64,000 nucleotides of DNA from Haloparvum alkalitolerans. Lineage in GTDB: Archaea; Halobacteriota; Halobacteria; Halobacteriales; Haloferacaceae. Shown piece by piece: positions 44,044 to 52,692 of this stretch (position 1 is the first letter of the stretch; each line of letters begins with the position of its first letter). Location of the stretch: the NCBI RefSeq assembly GCF_050122995.1, contig NZ_JBNLIA010000012.1:62001-126000 (forward strand). The letters are read 5' to 3'. The notes below the pieces were generated by a model. It was not told the DNA's origin and did not search any database. It saw only the letters and a list, made by a program, of their open reading frames with translations. The position numbers and the translations under genes were made by a program.

Positions 44044-44200
44044 ACCCGTTTCTCCCCCGCGAGCGGGAAAACTCCGCCGCTCCGCGGGCAGTGAGGGAGC
44101 CGGCGGCGCCGTCGTTCGCGGGGCCGTTTCTGTGACCGGCGGTCGAGTGTCGGTTTTTCTGTCCCCACAGCGACGTTCCGCGCAGTTTCCCGTTCCCGTG

Positions 44201-44367
44201 CGGCGCTGTGGCGGTGCGGTGGCGGTGCGGTGGCGGTGCGGTGGCGGTGCGGTGGCGGTGCGGTGGCGGTGCGGTGGCGGTGCGGTGGCGGTGCGGTGGC
44301 GGTGCGGTGCTGTGGCGATGCTGTGGCGGGGCGGTGCTGTGGCGGGGCGGTGGCGGTGCGGTGCTGT
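44201..44367 (+). repeat. GCGGTGGCGGTG microsatellite tail, copy 3
   Basis: About eight near-perfect copies of the 12-nt unit GCGGTGGCGGTG (44211-44308), then degenerate GCTGTG/GCGGGG units up to TTTCTGTCGAGG at 44367. It is by far the most regular of the three tails and looks recently expanded. Confidence 0.9.
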
Positions 44368-44385
44368 TTCTGTCGAGGTCGTGGA

Positions 44386-44510
44386 ACCGCGGCGGCGCGA
44401 GGGCGCGAAGCGCCCGCAGCGCCGACCGCGGCCCCTTTTTGATCGACATTTTTCAAGGAGAGGTCAAGCCGGCGCGAAGCGCCGGCGCGACCCGACGCAG
44501 AAAAAGGTCG
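44386..44510 (+). repeat. Structured intergenic repeat, copy 3
   Basis: Same order as copy 2, with the second stem GCCGGCGC-GAA-GCGCCGGC. The AAAAAGG end stops one base before the universal stress protein stop codon (44512), so on that gene's sense strand a T5 tract begins 7 nt after the stop, the same position as copy 1 relative to radA. Confidence 0.85.
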
Positions 44511-44511
44511 G

Positions 44512-44973
44512 TTAGATGGTGGTCCGTCGCGGGTCCTCGCTGGTGAGTTGGCGGACCGTCAGGACGGGGACGGGGCAGGTGCGGACGACGCGTTCGGCGA
44601 CGGAGCCGATCAGGAACCGGTTCTCGCCGTGGCGGCCGCGGGTGCCGGTGGCGACGCAGTCGGCGTCGACCTCGCGGGCGTAGGCGGCGATCTCGGCGGC
44701 GGGGCGGCCCTCGCGGACGACCGTCTCGACGTCGGTGTCGACCGCGTCGGCGGCGCGCTCGCGGACCTCCTCGAGCGCCTCCCGGCCCTGTGTGTCGAGG
44801 GCGTCGCGGAGGTCCTCACGAACGGCGTCGGGCGAGGACTCGACCTCGCCGCTGTCGACCACGTACAGCGCGTGGACCGTGGCGTCGAACCGGTCCGCGA
44901 TGTCCAGCGCGACGCCGACCGCTCGGCTCACGCTCTCCGAGCCGTCCGTCGCGATGACGATGGTCTCGAACAT
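44512..44973 (-). CDS. Universal stress protein (UspA family)
   Basis: A 153-residue single UspA domain: IVIATDGSESVSRAV at the start and the nucleotide loop GTRGRHGENRFLIGSVAERV (ATP-binding G-x2-G-x9-G(S/T) type), so probably ATP-binding. Role in stress responses is by family. Its stop abuts repeat copy 3. A GCTTTTAAG-type box lies about 25 nt upstream of the ATG at 44973. Confidence 0.93.
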   Translation of the reverse strand: MFETIVIATDGSESVSRAVGVALDIADRFDATVHALYVVDSGEVESSPDAVREDLRDALDTQGREALEEVRERAADAVDTDVETVVREGRPAAEIAAYAREVDADCVATGTRGRHGENRFLIGSVAERVVRTCPVPVLTVRQLTSEDPRRTTI

Positions 44974-45003
44974 GGACGGGCGTTCGCCGCGGCGGGGCTT
45001 AAA

Positions 45004-45066
45004 AGCGGGCGGTGCCGGGCGGTCGGTGCCGAGCGGTGCTGGGCGGTGCCGAGCGGTGCTCGGCGG
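45004..45066 (+). repeat. GGTGC-type tandem repeats
   Basis: Imperfect 10-11 nt units (GGTGCCGAGC, GGTGCTGGGC) repeated about five times between the stress protein and Gdt1-type genes. The sequence is akin to the GCGGTG microsatellites but has no structured core. Confidence 0.7.
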
Positions 45067-45161
45067 CCTCCCGCGGACGTGCCGGTGTGCAGGGCGGCGA
45101 ACCTCTCCTCGTCGGCCGCATCGGCCACGCCTTTACGCGTCCGCGTCGTACCGCCGACCGA

Positions 45162-45791
45162 ATGGCCGGTTGGATCGAGGTCGTCGCGGTCGCCGCGGGT
45201 CTCCAGCTGCTGGCGCTGCCCGGCGAGAAGGGGCAGTTCGTCGTCGCGGGGCTGGCGACGCGGTACGACCCGTGGCGGGTGGTCGCGGGCGCGTCGCTGG
45301 CGTTCGGCTGCTGGACGGTCGTCGAGATCCTCGTGGCGGACGCGCTCCGCGGCGCGTTCCCCGAGGCGGCGGTGAGCGCGACGATGGGGCTGTTGTTCCT
45401 CGCAGTCGGGGCGTGGTACCTATTGCCCGCGGTGTCGCTGCCGACGGCGGACCGCGAGGAGACCCTGCTGTCGCGCATCGAGGGGGTCTCCCCGCCGGGC
45501 TACGAGGGGTTCGCGGCCGCGTTCGGGCTGTTCGCGGTCGGCGAGATCGGCGATAAGACGCAGCTCATCACCATCGCGCTCGCGGTGCGGTACGGCGCGG
45601 ACCCGGCCGTGTGGGTCGGCGTGATGGCGGCGTTCGTGCCCGTGACGGCGGTGACGGCGTTCGCGTCCGCGCGCCTCTCCGACCGGATCCGACCGGCGCT
45701 GGTCCGGCGCGTCGCCGGGGCGGTGTTCGTCGCCTTCGGCGTGGACGCGCTCGCGGGCGCGTTGTTCGGGCGGTCGCTGTTACCGCTGTAG
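45162..45791 (+). CDS. Gdt1/TMEM165-type (UPF0016) membrane transporter
   Basis: A 209-residue protein with about six membrane helices in two halves, each with an acidic signature: LPGEKGQF (about 19-26, degenerate) and GEIGDKTQL (about 127-135, canonical ExGD(K/R)(T/S)). The family exports Mn2+ or Ca2+ across membranes. The first motif lacks the Asp, so transport of the usual ion is likely but not sure. CTTTACG lies about 28 nt before the ATG at 45162. Confidence 0.88.
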   Translation: MAGWIEVVAVAAGLQLLALPGEKGQFVVAGLATRYDPWRVVAGASLAFGCWTVVEILVADALRGAFPEAAVSATMGLLFLAVGAWYLLPAVSLPTADREETLLSRIEGVSPPGYEGFAAAFGLFAVGEIGDKTQLITIALAVRYGADPAVWVGVMAAFVPVTAVTAFASARLSDRIRPALVRRVAGAVFVAFGVDALAGALFGRSLLPL

Positions 45792-45886
45792 CGGCCAGAG
45801 CCGGCAGCCCGCGGCGGCCGTGGGAGGTGGACCGACGCTCGACCGCGCAACCGGAGGTTTTTGACGGCCGGCGACGACCGGGGAGT

Positions 45887-46336
45887 ATGGTCGACCTCGA
45901 GATCGACCTCGTGCTGGCGCCGGTCGACGGCAGCGAGGAATCACAGGAGGCCGTCGAGTACGCGATAGCGGTCGCGAACGAGTACGACGCCACGATGCAC
46001 GCGGTGTACGTGCTCGGCGAGGACGTGGTCCGCGCCATCGAGACGGGGGCGGTCGACGAGTCGGAGGTCGCGGCCGACACCGAGTCGTTCACCGAGGAGG
46101 TCCGCGAGCACGCGGCCGACCTCGACGTGGAGACCACCACCTCCATCGCCTACGGCTTCTCCACGAAGGTGAAGACCACCCATCCGGGGAGCGTGATCCT
46201 CGACACGGCCGAGGACCTCGACGCGGACTTCCTCGTCGTCCCCCGCGAACCGGTCTCCGGCGACCCGGGCGAGGTGCTGGAGAAGGCGGCCGAGTACGTC
46301 CTGCTGTACGCGAGCCAGCCCGTGCTCTCGGTGTAG
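45887..46336 (+). CDS. Universal stress protein family protein
   Basis: A 149-residue single UspA domain (LVLAPVDGSEESQEAVEYA at the start). The end has FLVVPREPVSGDPGEVLEKA where ATP-binding members carry GxxG..G(S/T), so the nucleotide loop is altered and this is probably a non-ATP-binding type. TTTTTGAC lies about 27 nt before the ATG at 45887. Confidence 0.88.
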   Translation: MVDLEIDLVLAPVDGSEESQEAVEYAIAVANEYDATMHAVYVLGEDVVRAIETGAVDESEVAADTESFTEEVREHAADLDVETTTSIAYGFSTKVKTTHPGSVILDTAEDLDADFLVVPREPVSGDPGEVLEKAAEYVLLYASQPVLSV

Positions 46337-46414
46337 GCGCCGCTCGCGGAGTCCCGGCATCCGGACTCGCCACGTCTCGCGGCGTTTTTGACGCCGGGCC
46401 GCGGACGTGGGGTA

Positions 46415-46945
46415 ATGACCACCATCGTCGGCATCTCCGGCAGCCGTCGGACCGAGAGCTACACGCGCGCGGCGGTGGCGTGCGCGCTCGAGGCCGCGGC
46501 CGCCGCGGGCGCGGAGACGGACCTGATCGACCTCGGTGCGGTCGACCTGCCGCTGTACCACCCCGACCGCGACGACCAGGGCGAGAGCGCGGCGCTCCGG
46601 CGGCGCGTGCGCGAGGCCGAGGGCGTCGTCGTCGGCACGCCCGTCTATCACGGCTCCTACTCCTCGACGTTCAAGAACTTCCACGACTACTGCGGCTCCG
46701 ACGAGTACGAGGACACCGCGGTCGGCCTCGTCGCCACCGCGGGCGGGGGGTCGTACGGCGCCACGCTCGAACACGTCCGCGCGACGATGCGGAACGTCCA
46801 CGCGTGGGTCGTTCCCCATCAGGTCGGTATCCGCGGCGCGTCGGGCGCCTTCGCGGACGGGGCGTTCACGGACGACGCCCTCCGCGAGCGGACGGAGACG
46901 CTCGGCCTCGAGGTGTACGAACACGCCGAGCGCCTGCGCCGCTGA
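46415..46945 (+). CDS. NADPH-dependent FMN reductase
   Basis: A 176-residue flavodoxin-fold protein with the FMN phosphate loop GSRRTESYTR near the N-terminus and TPVYHGSYSSTFKNF, typical of FMN/quinone reductases (SsuE/ArsH-like superfamily). It should reduce flavin or quinone with NAD(P)H in the cytoplasm. TTTTTGACG lies about 28 nt before the ATG at 46415. Confidence 0.92.
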   Translation: MTTIVGISGSRRTESYTRAAVACALEAAAAAGAETDLIDLGAVDLPLYHPDRDDQGESAALRRRVREAEGVVVGTPVYHGSYSSTFKNFHDYCGSDEYEDTAVGLVATAGGGSYGATLEHVRATMRNVHAWVVPHQVGIRGASGAFADGAFTDDALRERTETLGLEVYEHAERLRR

Positions 46946-46954
46946 GCGGGTGCG

Positions 46955-47215
46955 CTACGGCGACTCGACCGCCTCGCCCGCCGCCACGAGCCGCTCCTTC
47001 TCGGTCCGGGAGAGCTGTTTGACCGCGTGCTCGCGAGACATCGCGGCCGACTTCGTCTCGAACGACTCCACGTGGCGGAGCTCGACCGGCGTGCGCCCGC
47101 GAGTGTACTTCGCGCCCTCGCCGGCGTCGTGCTCGGCGACGCGCCGCTCGACGTCCGTCGTGTAACCGGTGTAGAGCGTCCCGTCGGCACACTCCAGCAC
47201 GTAGACGTAGTGCAC
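46955..47215 (-). CDS. GIY-YIG nuclease-fold protein (YhbQ-like)
   Basis: An 86-residue single GIY-YIG domain: HYVYVLECADGTLYTGYT with the YVY and YTG elements, the catalytic Arg in DVERRVAEHD, and a KYTRGRTPVEL stretch. This matches the small UPF0213/YhbQ family of presumed nucleases with poorly known substrate. It converges on the flavin reductase gene with a 9-nt gap. Confidence 0.92.
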   Translation of the reverse strand: MHYVYVLECADGTLYTGYTTDVERRVAEHDAGEGAKYTRGRTPVELRHVESFETKSAAMSREHAVKQLSRTEKERLVAAGEAVESP

Positions 47216-47335
47216 GCCCCCGCTTCGACGCGGTGGCTAAAGAATCCCGGTTCCGGGGCCGCCCCGCCGCGCGTCGGGGATGGTCGGTCGCGGCCGCCGT
47301 GGAGCGGGCGCGAGGGATGGCGGGACGATGCCCCC

Positions 47336-47488
47336 TCAGTTCTGGGAACGGGTGCGCTCTCGCGCCGCTTCCGCGATCCCGGCGTTCGCCGAGCAGGCGG
47401 GACAGGCGAGCAGCTGTCCGACCTCGTCCGCGAACACGCGGGCGAAGCGGTCCGACACGTGCGACCCGCAGTTGTCGCAGGTTGGCAT
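47336..47488 (-). CDS. Small zinc-finger protein (possibly DUF7563)
   Basis: A 50-residue protein with two CxxC pairs (CDNCGSHVS at 4-12 and ACPACSANAG at 29-38), one zinc site. Haloarchaea encode many such mini zinc proteins. The start at 47488 is chosen because the zinc knuckle begins at once; longer upstream frames have no similarity. Function unknown; DUF number from memory. Confidence 0.75.
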   Translation of the reverse strand: MPTCDNCGSHVSDRFARVFADEVGQLLACPACSANAGIAEAARERTRSQN

Positions 47489-47687
47489 GTTGGACCGGCA
47501 TCCACCGCTTGCCGGCGGCCCCCAGTACGGGAGCGACGCTGAAATACCCTTGTCCTCTCCGCGTTTCGAGGGGTTGTGGGCGTCTATCCGAAAAATAATC
47601 GGCCGAGTGTGAAACTCTCGCAATATCGGTCGGTGACGGGCGGGAACCAATAACGATCCGTCACTTCGACGCGCCGTCACTCCGCGG

Positions 47688-48497
47688 TTACTCTCCGTTC
47701 GACTCGCTGCCCGAGGCCCCGTCCGCGGCGCCGCTCACCCCGTCGACCGCCCGGGCGATCAGGCCGGCCTGCGCGCCGGCCACGAAGCCGGCGTCGACGT
47801 TGACGGTCGTCAGCACCGTGCAGGACTGGAGGGTGCCGTACAGCGCCGCTTCCCCCTCGCCGCCGACGCCGTATCCCGTCCCCACGGGCAGGCCGATGAC
47901 GGGCGCGTCCACGAGCCCCGCGACGACGGTGGGGAGCGCGCCCTCGCGCCCGGCCGCGACGATCACGACGTCGGCCCCGCGGATCCGGTCGAGCTGGTCG
48001 ACGATCCGAAGGAGGCTCGCGACGCCCACGTCCTCGATCAGGTCCACGTCGGCGCCGATCTCCCGGGCGATGGTCGCGGCCTCGCCCGCCGCGGGCGCGT
48101 CCGAGGTGCCCGCGGTGACGACCGCGACGCGGGCGTCCAGCGACGGCGGCTCGAAGTCCGGTGCGTGGACCACGACCGTCCGTGTGCGCGCGTTGTGGTC
48201 GACGGTCGCGTCCGGAACGGACTCGGCGATGGCCTCGCGGACGGCCGCCGCCGTCTCCGTGTCGGTCCTGGTGACGACCGCACGGCCGGCGGTCTCGACG
48301 GCGGTGACCGCGAGCGCCGCCGTCTCGGCCGCGGTTTTCCCCTCCGCGAGGACCGCCTCGGGGATCCCGCGTCTGTGCTCGCGGGCGGCGTCGAACCGCC
48401 CGGCCTCCGTCGTCGCGTAGCCCGCCAGCCGGGACTCCGCCTCGGCGACGGAGATCTCCCCGGCCGCGAGCGCTGCGAGCGTCTCGCGCATGTCCAA
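47688..48497 (-). CDS. larB: LarB, pyridinium-3,5-biscarboxylic acid mononucleotide synthase
   Basis: A 269-residue protein whose C-terminal half (about 120-250) is an AIR-carboxylase-like domain (VAVVTAGTSDAPAAGEA, VIGLPVGTGYGVGGEGEAAL), with the N-terminal LarB extension. LarB carboxylates and hydrolyses nicotinate adenine dinucleotide in the first step of the nickel-pincer nucleotide cofactor of lactate racemase. larC, larE and larA are not next to it. An ATG two codons later (48491) is an alternative start. Confidence 0.9.
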   Translation of the reverse strand: MDMRETLAALAAGEISVAEAESRLAGYATTEAGRFDAAREHRRGIPEAVLAEGKTAAETAALAVTAVETAGRAVVTRTDTETAAAVREAIAESVPDATVDHNARTRTVVVHAPDFEPPSLDARVAVVTAGTSDAPAAGEAATIAREIGADVDLIEDVGVASLLRIVDQLDRIRGADVVIVAAGREGALPTVVAGLVDAPVIGLPVGTGYGVGGEGEAALYGTLQSCTVLTTVNVDAGFVAGAQAGLIARAVDGVSGAADGASGSESNGE

Positions 48498-48732
48498 CTC
48501 GTGGCGCCCGTCGGAGTCGTAGTTGTCGGTTCGGGCGCGCGCGAGACCGGCGTCGCCCGATTATCGGCAGCTTTGACCGCGTTCACCGAACCGCGGCCGG
48601 CCCGGAGTCCGATCGCTGCCCGGGTTCTCGGCAGGTTTCAGTCGCTCCGGCCCGGAAGATTTATGTCGATGTGCGGCGCGCACCCCGTGCGAACAGCCTG
48701 CAGGCGCCTCGTATCGGTCGAATTCAGGAAAT

Positions 48733-48741
48733 CTTATAAAC
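48733..48741 (+). promoter_or_regulatory. TATA box of the histone-fold gene
   Basis: CTTATAAAC, about 28 nt before the ATG at 48765, after an A-rich AGGAAAT stretch. One of the clearest promoters in the window, consistent with high expression. Confidence 0.7.
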
Positions 48742-48764
48742 GGTGACGGGGAAGACCCGAGTGC

Positions 48765-48932
48765 ATGGCAGACCTCATTGTCAAGGCAGCCGTCAAGGAA
48801 GCGCTCGAAGAGAAGAACGTCGCGTCGGACTTCTACGAGGCGCTCGACGAGGAAGTCGATGAGCTGCTCGAGGACGCCGCCCGCCGCGCGGAGGCGAACG
48901 ACCGCAAGACGGTCCAGCCGCGCGACCTGTAA
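48765..48932 (+). CDS. DUF1931 histone-fold-like protein
   Basis: A 55-residue, highly charged helical protein (LIVKAAVKEALEEKNVA, VDELLEDAARRAEANDRK, TVQPRDL). It matches the DUF1931 family, whose fold resembles half of an archaeal histone; the final TVQPRDL fits the end of a histone-type helix-loop. DNA binding is possible but not shown. It has a strong TATA box at 48733. Confidence 0.85.
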   Translation: MADLIVKAAVKEALEEKNVASDFYEALDEEVDELLEDAARRAEANDRKTVQPRDL

Positions 48933-49029
48933 CTCCGGGCGACCCCACACGTAACTTTCTCCGCGTCCCGCCGGCCCGGCCGGTGCGGGCTCGGAGTTCT
49001 TTTATCCGCCGTAGCGGCGGCGCCGCCGG

Positions 49030-49662
49030 TCAGCCGACGAGGTGGAACCCGACGAGCAGCCCCGCGGCCGCGGCAGGGGGGATGGTGAGGTTGTCGTCGA
49101 CCGGGTATCCGCGGACGATCGGCGGCAGCCCGTCGGCGACCGTCGCCCCGAGCGCGCCCAGGACCGCGGCGGCGGCGCCCGCGGTCGGTCCCGCGGCGGC
49201 GACGGTGAACGGCAGCGCCAGCGCCAGACACGTCAGGAACATCGCGAGCCACACGACCGGGCGCTTCGGCTCGTCGGCCGCGTTGTCGCCGAGCGCGCCG
49301 CTCACCGGGTCACCGAGCGCCAGCATCAGCATCGCGGGGATCGCGACCGGGCGGGGGAGGAGGATTCCGGCGCCGGCCATGCTCAGCATGTAGAGCGCGT
49401 AGCCCGCGACGCTGTCGGCCTCGTAGGGACGCGTCAGCTTGCGGTAGACGGCGTGGTCGAGTCCCACGACCAGCCGGAGGAACTCCAGCACGACCACGAC
49501 GACAAGCCCGGCCCCGAGCAGGAGCCGCGTCTCGGTCCACGTGAGCCAGCCGATCAGGTACGGGACCAGGAAGCCGACGCCCGCCGCGTGGACGAGCCGG
49601 CGCTCCAGCTCGACGCGCTCGCGCCAGCTGCGGGGGCGCTCCTCGTCGACGGCGCCCGTCAT
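49030..49662 (-). CDS. Dolichol kinase-like membrane protein
   Basis: A 210-residue membrane protein with about six helices. RRLVHAAGVGFLVPYLIG near the N-terminus and the cytidylyltransferase/dolichol-kinase-like loop MLALGDPVSGALGD fit polyprenol kinases of the SEC59/DGK type, which phosphorylate dolichol for glycan or lipid carriers using CTP. Assignment rests on the layout and these motifs. It lies downstream of glyS on the same strand. Confidence 0.8.
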   Translation of the reverse strand: MTGAVDEERPRSWRERVELERRLVHAAGVGFLVPYLIGWLTWTETRLLLGAGLVVVVVLEFLRLVVGLDHAVYRKLTRPYEADSVAGYALYMLSMAGAGILLPRPVAIPAMLMLALGDPVSGALGDNAADEPKRPVVWLAMFLTCLALALPFTVAAAGPTAGAAAAVLGALGATVADGLPPIVRGYPVDDNLTIPPAAAAGLLVGFHLVG

Positions 49663-49737
49663 CGCGCGTCGGCCTCCGGACCGTCGTCGCCCGACGACCC
49701 CCGACCGTCCTCGCGCGCCGGTCCCCCGGTCATCGCG

Positions 49738-51525
49738 TTACTGCGTCTCCACGTCGCTGTCGACGGTCTCGTACTCGTCGAGGAACGCCTCGAAGGAGTC
49801 CTCGCCCGCCAGCAGCGGCGCGAGCGCGTCCGCGAGCCCGTCGACCGGGACGCGGACCTGCGCGGCCGTGTCGCGCTCGCGGACCGTGACGGTGTCGGGC
49901 CCGTCGCCCTCCAGGCCGTCGCGGTCGACGGTGACACAGAAGGGCGTGCCGACCTCGTCCTGACGACGGTACCGCCGGCCGATGGAGCCGGAGTCGTCGT
50001 AGGCGACGGAGAGCCCCTGCTCGCGCAGGTCGTTCGCGACCGACCGCGCGGTCTCGACGAGGGTCTCCTCGTTGGTCACGAGCGGGAACACCGCGGCGTC
50101 GGTGGGGGCGAGCTCCGGCTCCAGCGAGAGGTACGAGCGCTCCTCGCCGTCGACCTCGTCGACGCGATAGGCGTGGGCCAGCAGCGTCTGGACCGTCCGG
50201 CCGACGCCGAAAGAGGGCTCGACGACGTGGGGCGTGACGTGCTCGCCGTTCTCGGTGACCTCCTCGACGGAGAAGTTCGCCACGTCCGCGTCGACCGAGA
50301 CGGTCTCGCCGTCGACCTCGACGCTCACCGCGTCCGCCTCGAAGGCGTCGGGGTCGCGGGCGGCCAGGTCCTCCAGCGCCTCGGCGACCGCGGCGGCCCG
50401 CCCGCCGAACTCGGGGCCGAGCGTGGCCATGTCGGGGTCGACGGTGGCGCGCTCGACCGTCTTCGGCTCGTCGTAGCGCTGGAAGACGGTGAAGGCGTCG
50501 TCGCCGTACTCGCCGTGCTTCGAGAGGTCGTAGTCGGCGCGGTAGGAGAAGCCCGCGATCTCGATCCAGTCGCCGTCGACCTCGGACTCGGCGTCCCAGC
50601 AGTCCGCGGCGTAGTGGGCGCGCTCGCCCGGGAGGTGCTGGCGGAACCGGAACCGGTCCATGTCGACGCCGACGCGCTCGTACCACTCCTGGGCGACGCC
50701 GAGGTAGTAGCCGACCCACGCGGAGCCGACGATCCCCTCCTCGACCGCCTCGCCGACCGTCGTCTCGACGTAGTCGCCGTCCTCGGCCTCCTGCTCGTCG
50801 GCGGGGTACAGCAGGACCTCCACGTCAGCGACCTTCCACAGCGGCGGCTCGTCGTCCTCGGGGTGGATGAACTGCTCCAGTTCGGCCTGCGTGAACTCGC
50901 GCAGTCGCAGGAGGCCGCCGCGCGGGGAGATCTCGTTGCGGTAGGCGGCGCCGATCTGCGTGACGCCGAAGGGGAGCCGACCGCGGGCGTACTCCTTGAG
51001 CCGCGGGAACTCCACGAAGATGCCCTGCGCGGTCTCCGGGCGGAGGTAGCCGGGCTGGGAGTCGCCGGGGCCGATGTCGGTGGCGAACATGAGGTTGAAG
51101 TCCTCCACGTCCTGGCCCGCGAGCGGCGTGCCACAGGAGGGGCAGGCGATGTCGTGGTCGCGGATCAGAAGCTCCACCTCGGAGCCGGGCAGCGCCTCCG
51201 CGTCCTCGATGGAGGTCGCGTCCTCGACGAGGTGGTCCGCGCGGTGGGACTCGCCGCACTCGGCGCACTCGACCAGCATGTCGTCGAAGCCGTCGAGGTG
51301 GCCCGACGCCTCGAAGACGGGCTCGGGCATGACGGTCGGGGCCTCGATCTCCTGGTTGCCCTCGGCGACGGTGAAGCGGTCGCGCCACGCCTCCTCGACG
51401 TTGCGCTTGAGCGCCGCGCCCTGCGGGCCGAACGTGTAGAAGCCCGCGGTGCCGCCGTAGGCGCCGTTGGAGCCGAAGAAGAACCCCCGGCGCTTGGCCA
51501 GTTCCACGATCTCCGTGCCGGCCAT
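49738..51525 (-). CDS. glyS: Glycine--tRNA ligase
   Basis: A 595-residue class II aminoacyl-tRNA synthetase of the archaeal/eukaryotic alpha2 type. ELAKRRGFFFGSNGAYGG opens the protein, CAECGESH and CPSCGTPL are two CxxC zinc pairs in an insert, RPETAQGIFVEF is motif 2 territory, HVVEPSFGVGRTVQTLL is motif 3, and the anticodon-binding domain fills the last 110 residues (LAPTDAAVFPLV). The CBS gene lies 2 nt upstream, so they form an operon. Confidence 0.96.
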   Translation of the reverse strand: MAGTEIVELAKRRGFFFGSNGAYGGTAGFYTFGPQGAALKRNVEEAWRDRFTVAEGNQEIEAPTVMPEPVFEASGHLDGFDDMLVECAECGESHRADHLVEDATSIEDAEALPGSEVELLIRDHDIACPSCGTPLAGQDVEDFNLMFATDIGPGDSQPGYLRPETAQGIFVEFPRLKEYARGRLPFGVTQIGAAYRNEISPRGGLLRLREFTQAELEQFIHPEDDEPPLWKVADVEVLLYPADEQEAEDGDYVETTVGEAVEEGIVGSAWVGYYLGVAQEWYERVGVDMDRFRFRQHLPGERAHYAADCWDAESEVDGDWIEIAGFSYRADYDLSKHGEYGDDAFTVFQRYDEPKTVERATVDPDMATLGPEFGGRAAAVAEALEDLAARDPDAFEADAVSVEVDGETVSVDADVANFSVEEVTENGEHVTPHVVEPSFGVGRTVQTLLAHAYRVDEVDGEERSYLSLEPELAPTDAAVFPLVTNEETLVETARSVANDLREQGLSVAYDDSGSIGRRYRRQDEVGTPFCVTVDRDGLEGDGPDTVTVRERDTAAQVRVPVDGLADALAPLLAGEDSFEAFLDEYETVDSDVETQ

Positions 51526-51527
51526 GC

Positions 51528-52376
51528 TCAGATGCCCTCCAGCAGGTTCACGTCGCGGACGACGCCGACGAGCTCGCCGCCGCTGACCAGCGGGATCTGC
51601 TCGATGTCGGTGGAGATCATCTCCTGAGCGGTCTCCTTCGCCGTCCGGCGCTTCGAGACGGTGACCACGTCGGCGGTCATGAACTCGCCGACGGGACCGG
51701 CCGGGATCTCCACGTTGCGGGTCGGGAGGTAGCGGTTGCCGGTCGCCTTGATCCCCTCCCAGGCCCAGTCGTCGTCCTGGTTGGCGACGCTCTCGCCGGT
51801 GCCCTCCTCGCCCTCCACGACGCGGGCCACCTCGAGCACGTCGACCTCGGTGAGGATGCCCGCCATGTCCGCGTCGTCGTCGAGCGCGACCGCGTAGGGG
51901 ACCGCCGAGAGGGAGATCTCCCGCTCCGCGACCGGCAGCGGCGCGTCGACGTAGGTGGCGTTGACGGCCGTCGTCGCCAGGTCGCCGACCGGGGTCTCGC
52001 CGTCGACCTCGCCGCGGGCGATGGCCCGGACCACGTCGGTGACGGTGAGGATGCCGACCAGTTCGTCGCCGTCGACCACGGGGACGCGGCGGGCGTCCTC
52101 CGTCACCATCAGGTCGGCCGCCTCGCGGATGTCGGCGTCGGCGCCGACCGTGGGCACGTCCCGCATGAGGATCGCGAGCTGGTCCTCGTTCGGCTGCTCG
52201 ATGAGGTCGTCCCGCGAGACGAGCCCGCGGTACACCTCGCCCTCGCCGGTTCCCTTCACGACGGGAACCGAGGAGAAGCCGTACTCCTGGATGTACTCGA
52301 GCACGTCGTCGCGCGTCCCGGGAAGCTCGACGACCACGAGGTCGTCTCGGGGGGTCATCGCGTCGGCTACCTTCAT
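51528..52376 (-). CDS. CBS-domain protein (four CBS motifs)
   Basis: A 282-residue protein of four CBS motifs, two Bateman pairs: MKVADAMTPRDDLVVV, IREAADLMVTEDARRVPVV, an atypical third, and MTADVVTVSKRRTAKETA near the end. Such modules bind adenosine nucleotides and regulate partners. The open frame continues far upstream through the panE region, but the ATG at 52376 begins exactly at the first CBS motif. It is followed 2 nt later by glyS, hinting at a shared operon; its target is unknown. Confidence 0.9.
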   Translation of the reverse strand: MKVADAMTPRDDLVVVELPGTRDDVLEYIQEYGFSSVPVVKGTGEGEVYRGLVSRDDLIEQPNEDQLAILMRDVPTVGADADIREAADLMVTEDARRVPVVDGDELVGILTVTDVVRAIARGEVDGETPVGDLATTAVNATYVDAPLPVAEREISLSAVPYAVALDDDADMAGILTEVDVLEVARVVEGEEGTGESVANQDDDWAWEGIKATGNRYLPTRNVEIPAGPVGEFMTADVVTVSKRRTAKETAQEMISTDIEQIPLVSGGELVGVVRDVNLLEGI

Positions 52377-52692
52377 GACCCGTCCTTCACCGGCGGTCCT
52401 CTTGTATACTGCGAAGGTGTGCGGGCGCGTTCGCGGTCGCTCGTCCCGTCTCGCGCCGGGCTGTGGCGCGTCTCGCGGCTCCGAGCGCGGCCGCCGACGC
52501 CCGCGGCACCGCGCGTGGCGCCACGCCGCGTCGACGGTCGCCTGACAGTTCGCGAAAACGTCGTTCGCGGCCGACGGATCCGCGGCGATCCCCGCGCCGT
52601 GCCGCCGATTTATAAGCACGTTCGTGTACAGGTCGAGGATCCATCGGTGTCTCTCCGACATGTTTATATTCGTCTGGTAGGTTCTAACAACC
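52377..52692. other. Spacer between CBS protein and DUF7556-like genes
   Basis: A 316-nt divergent spacer without a gene. GC-rich except for the TATA boxes at both ends: TTTATATT at 52663 for the plus-strand gene and a TATAC-containing stretch near 52405 for the minus-strand CBS gene. I see nothing else. Confidence 0.5.
52663..52670 (+). promoter_or_regulatory. TATA box of the 74-residue protein gene
   Basis: TTTATATT, about 27 nt before the ATG at 52693; the mRNA should be leaderless. Confidence 0.65.

Larger units (their letters stand above)
44044..44511. other. Repeat-rich spacer between DHH phosphoesterase and universal stress protein genes
   Basis: A 468-nt stretch with no gene: TTTCTGT motifs at 44127 and 44156, a 12-nt GCGGTGGCGGTG microsatellite (about 44201-44320) with a degenerate end, and structured repeat copy 3 (44386-44510). 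Confidence 0.7.
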
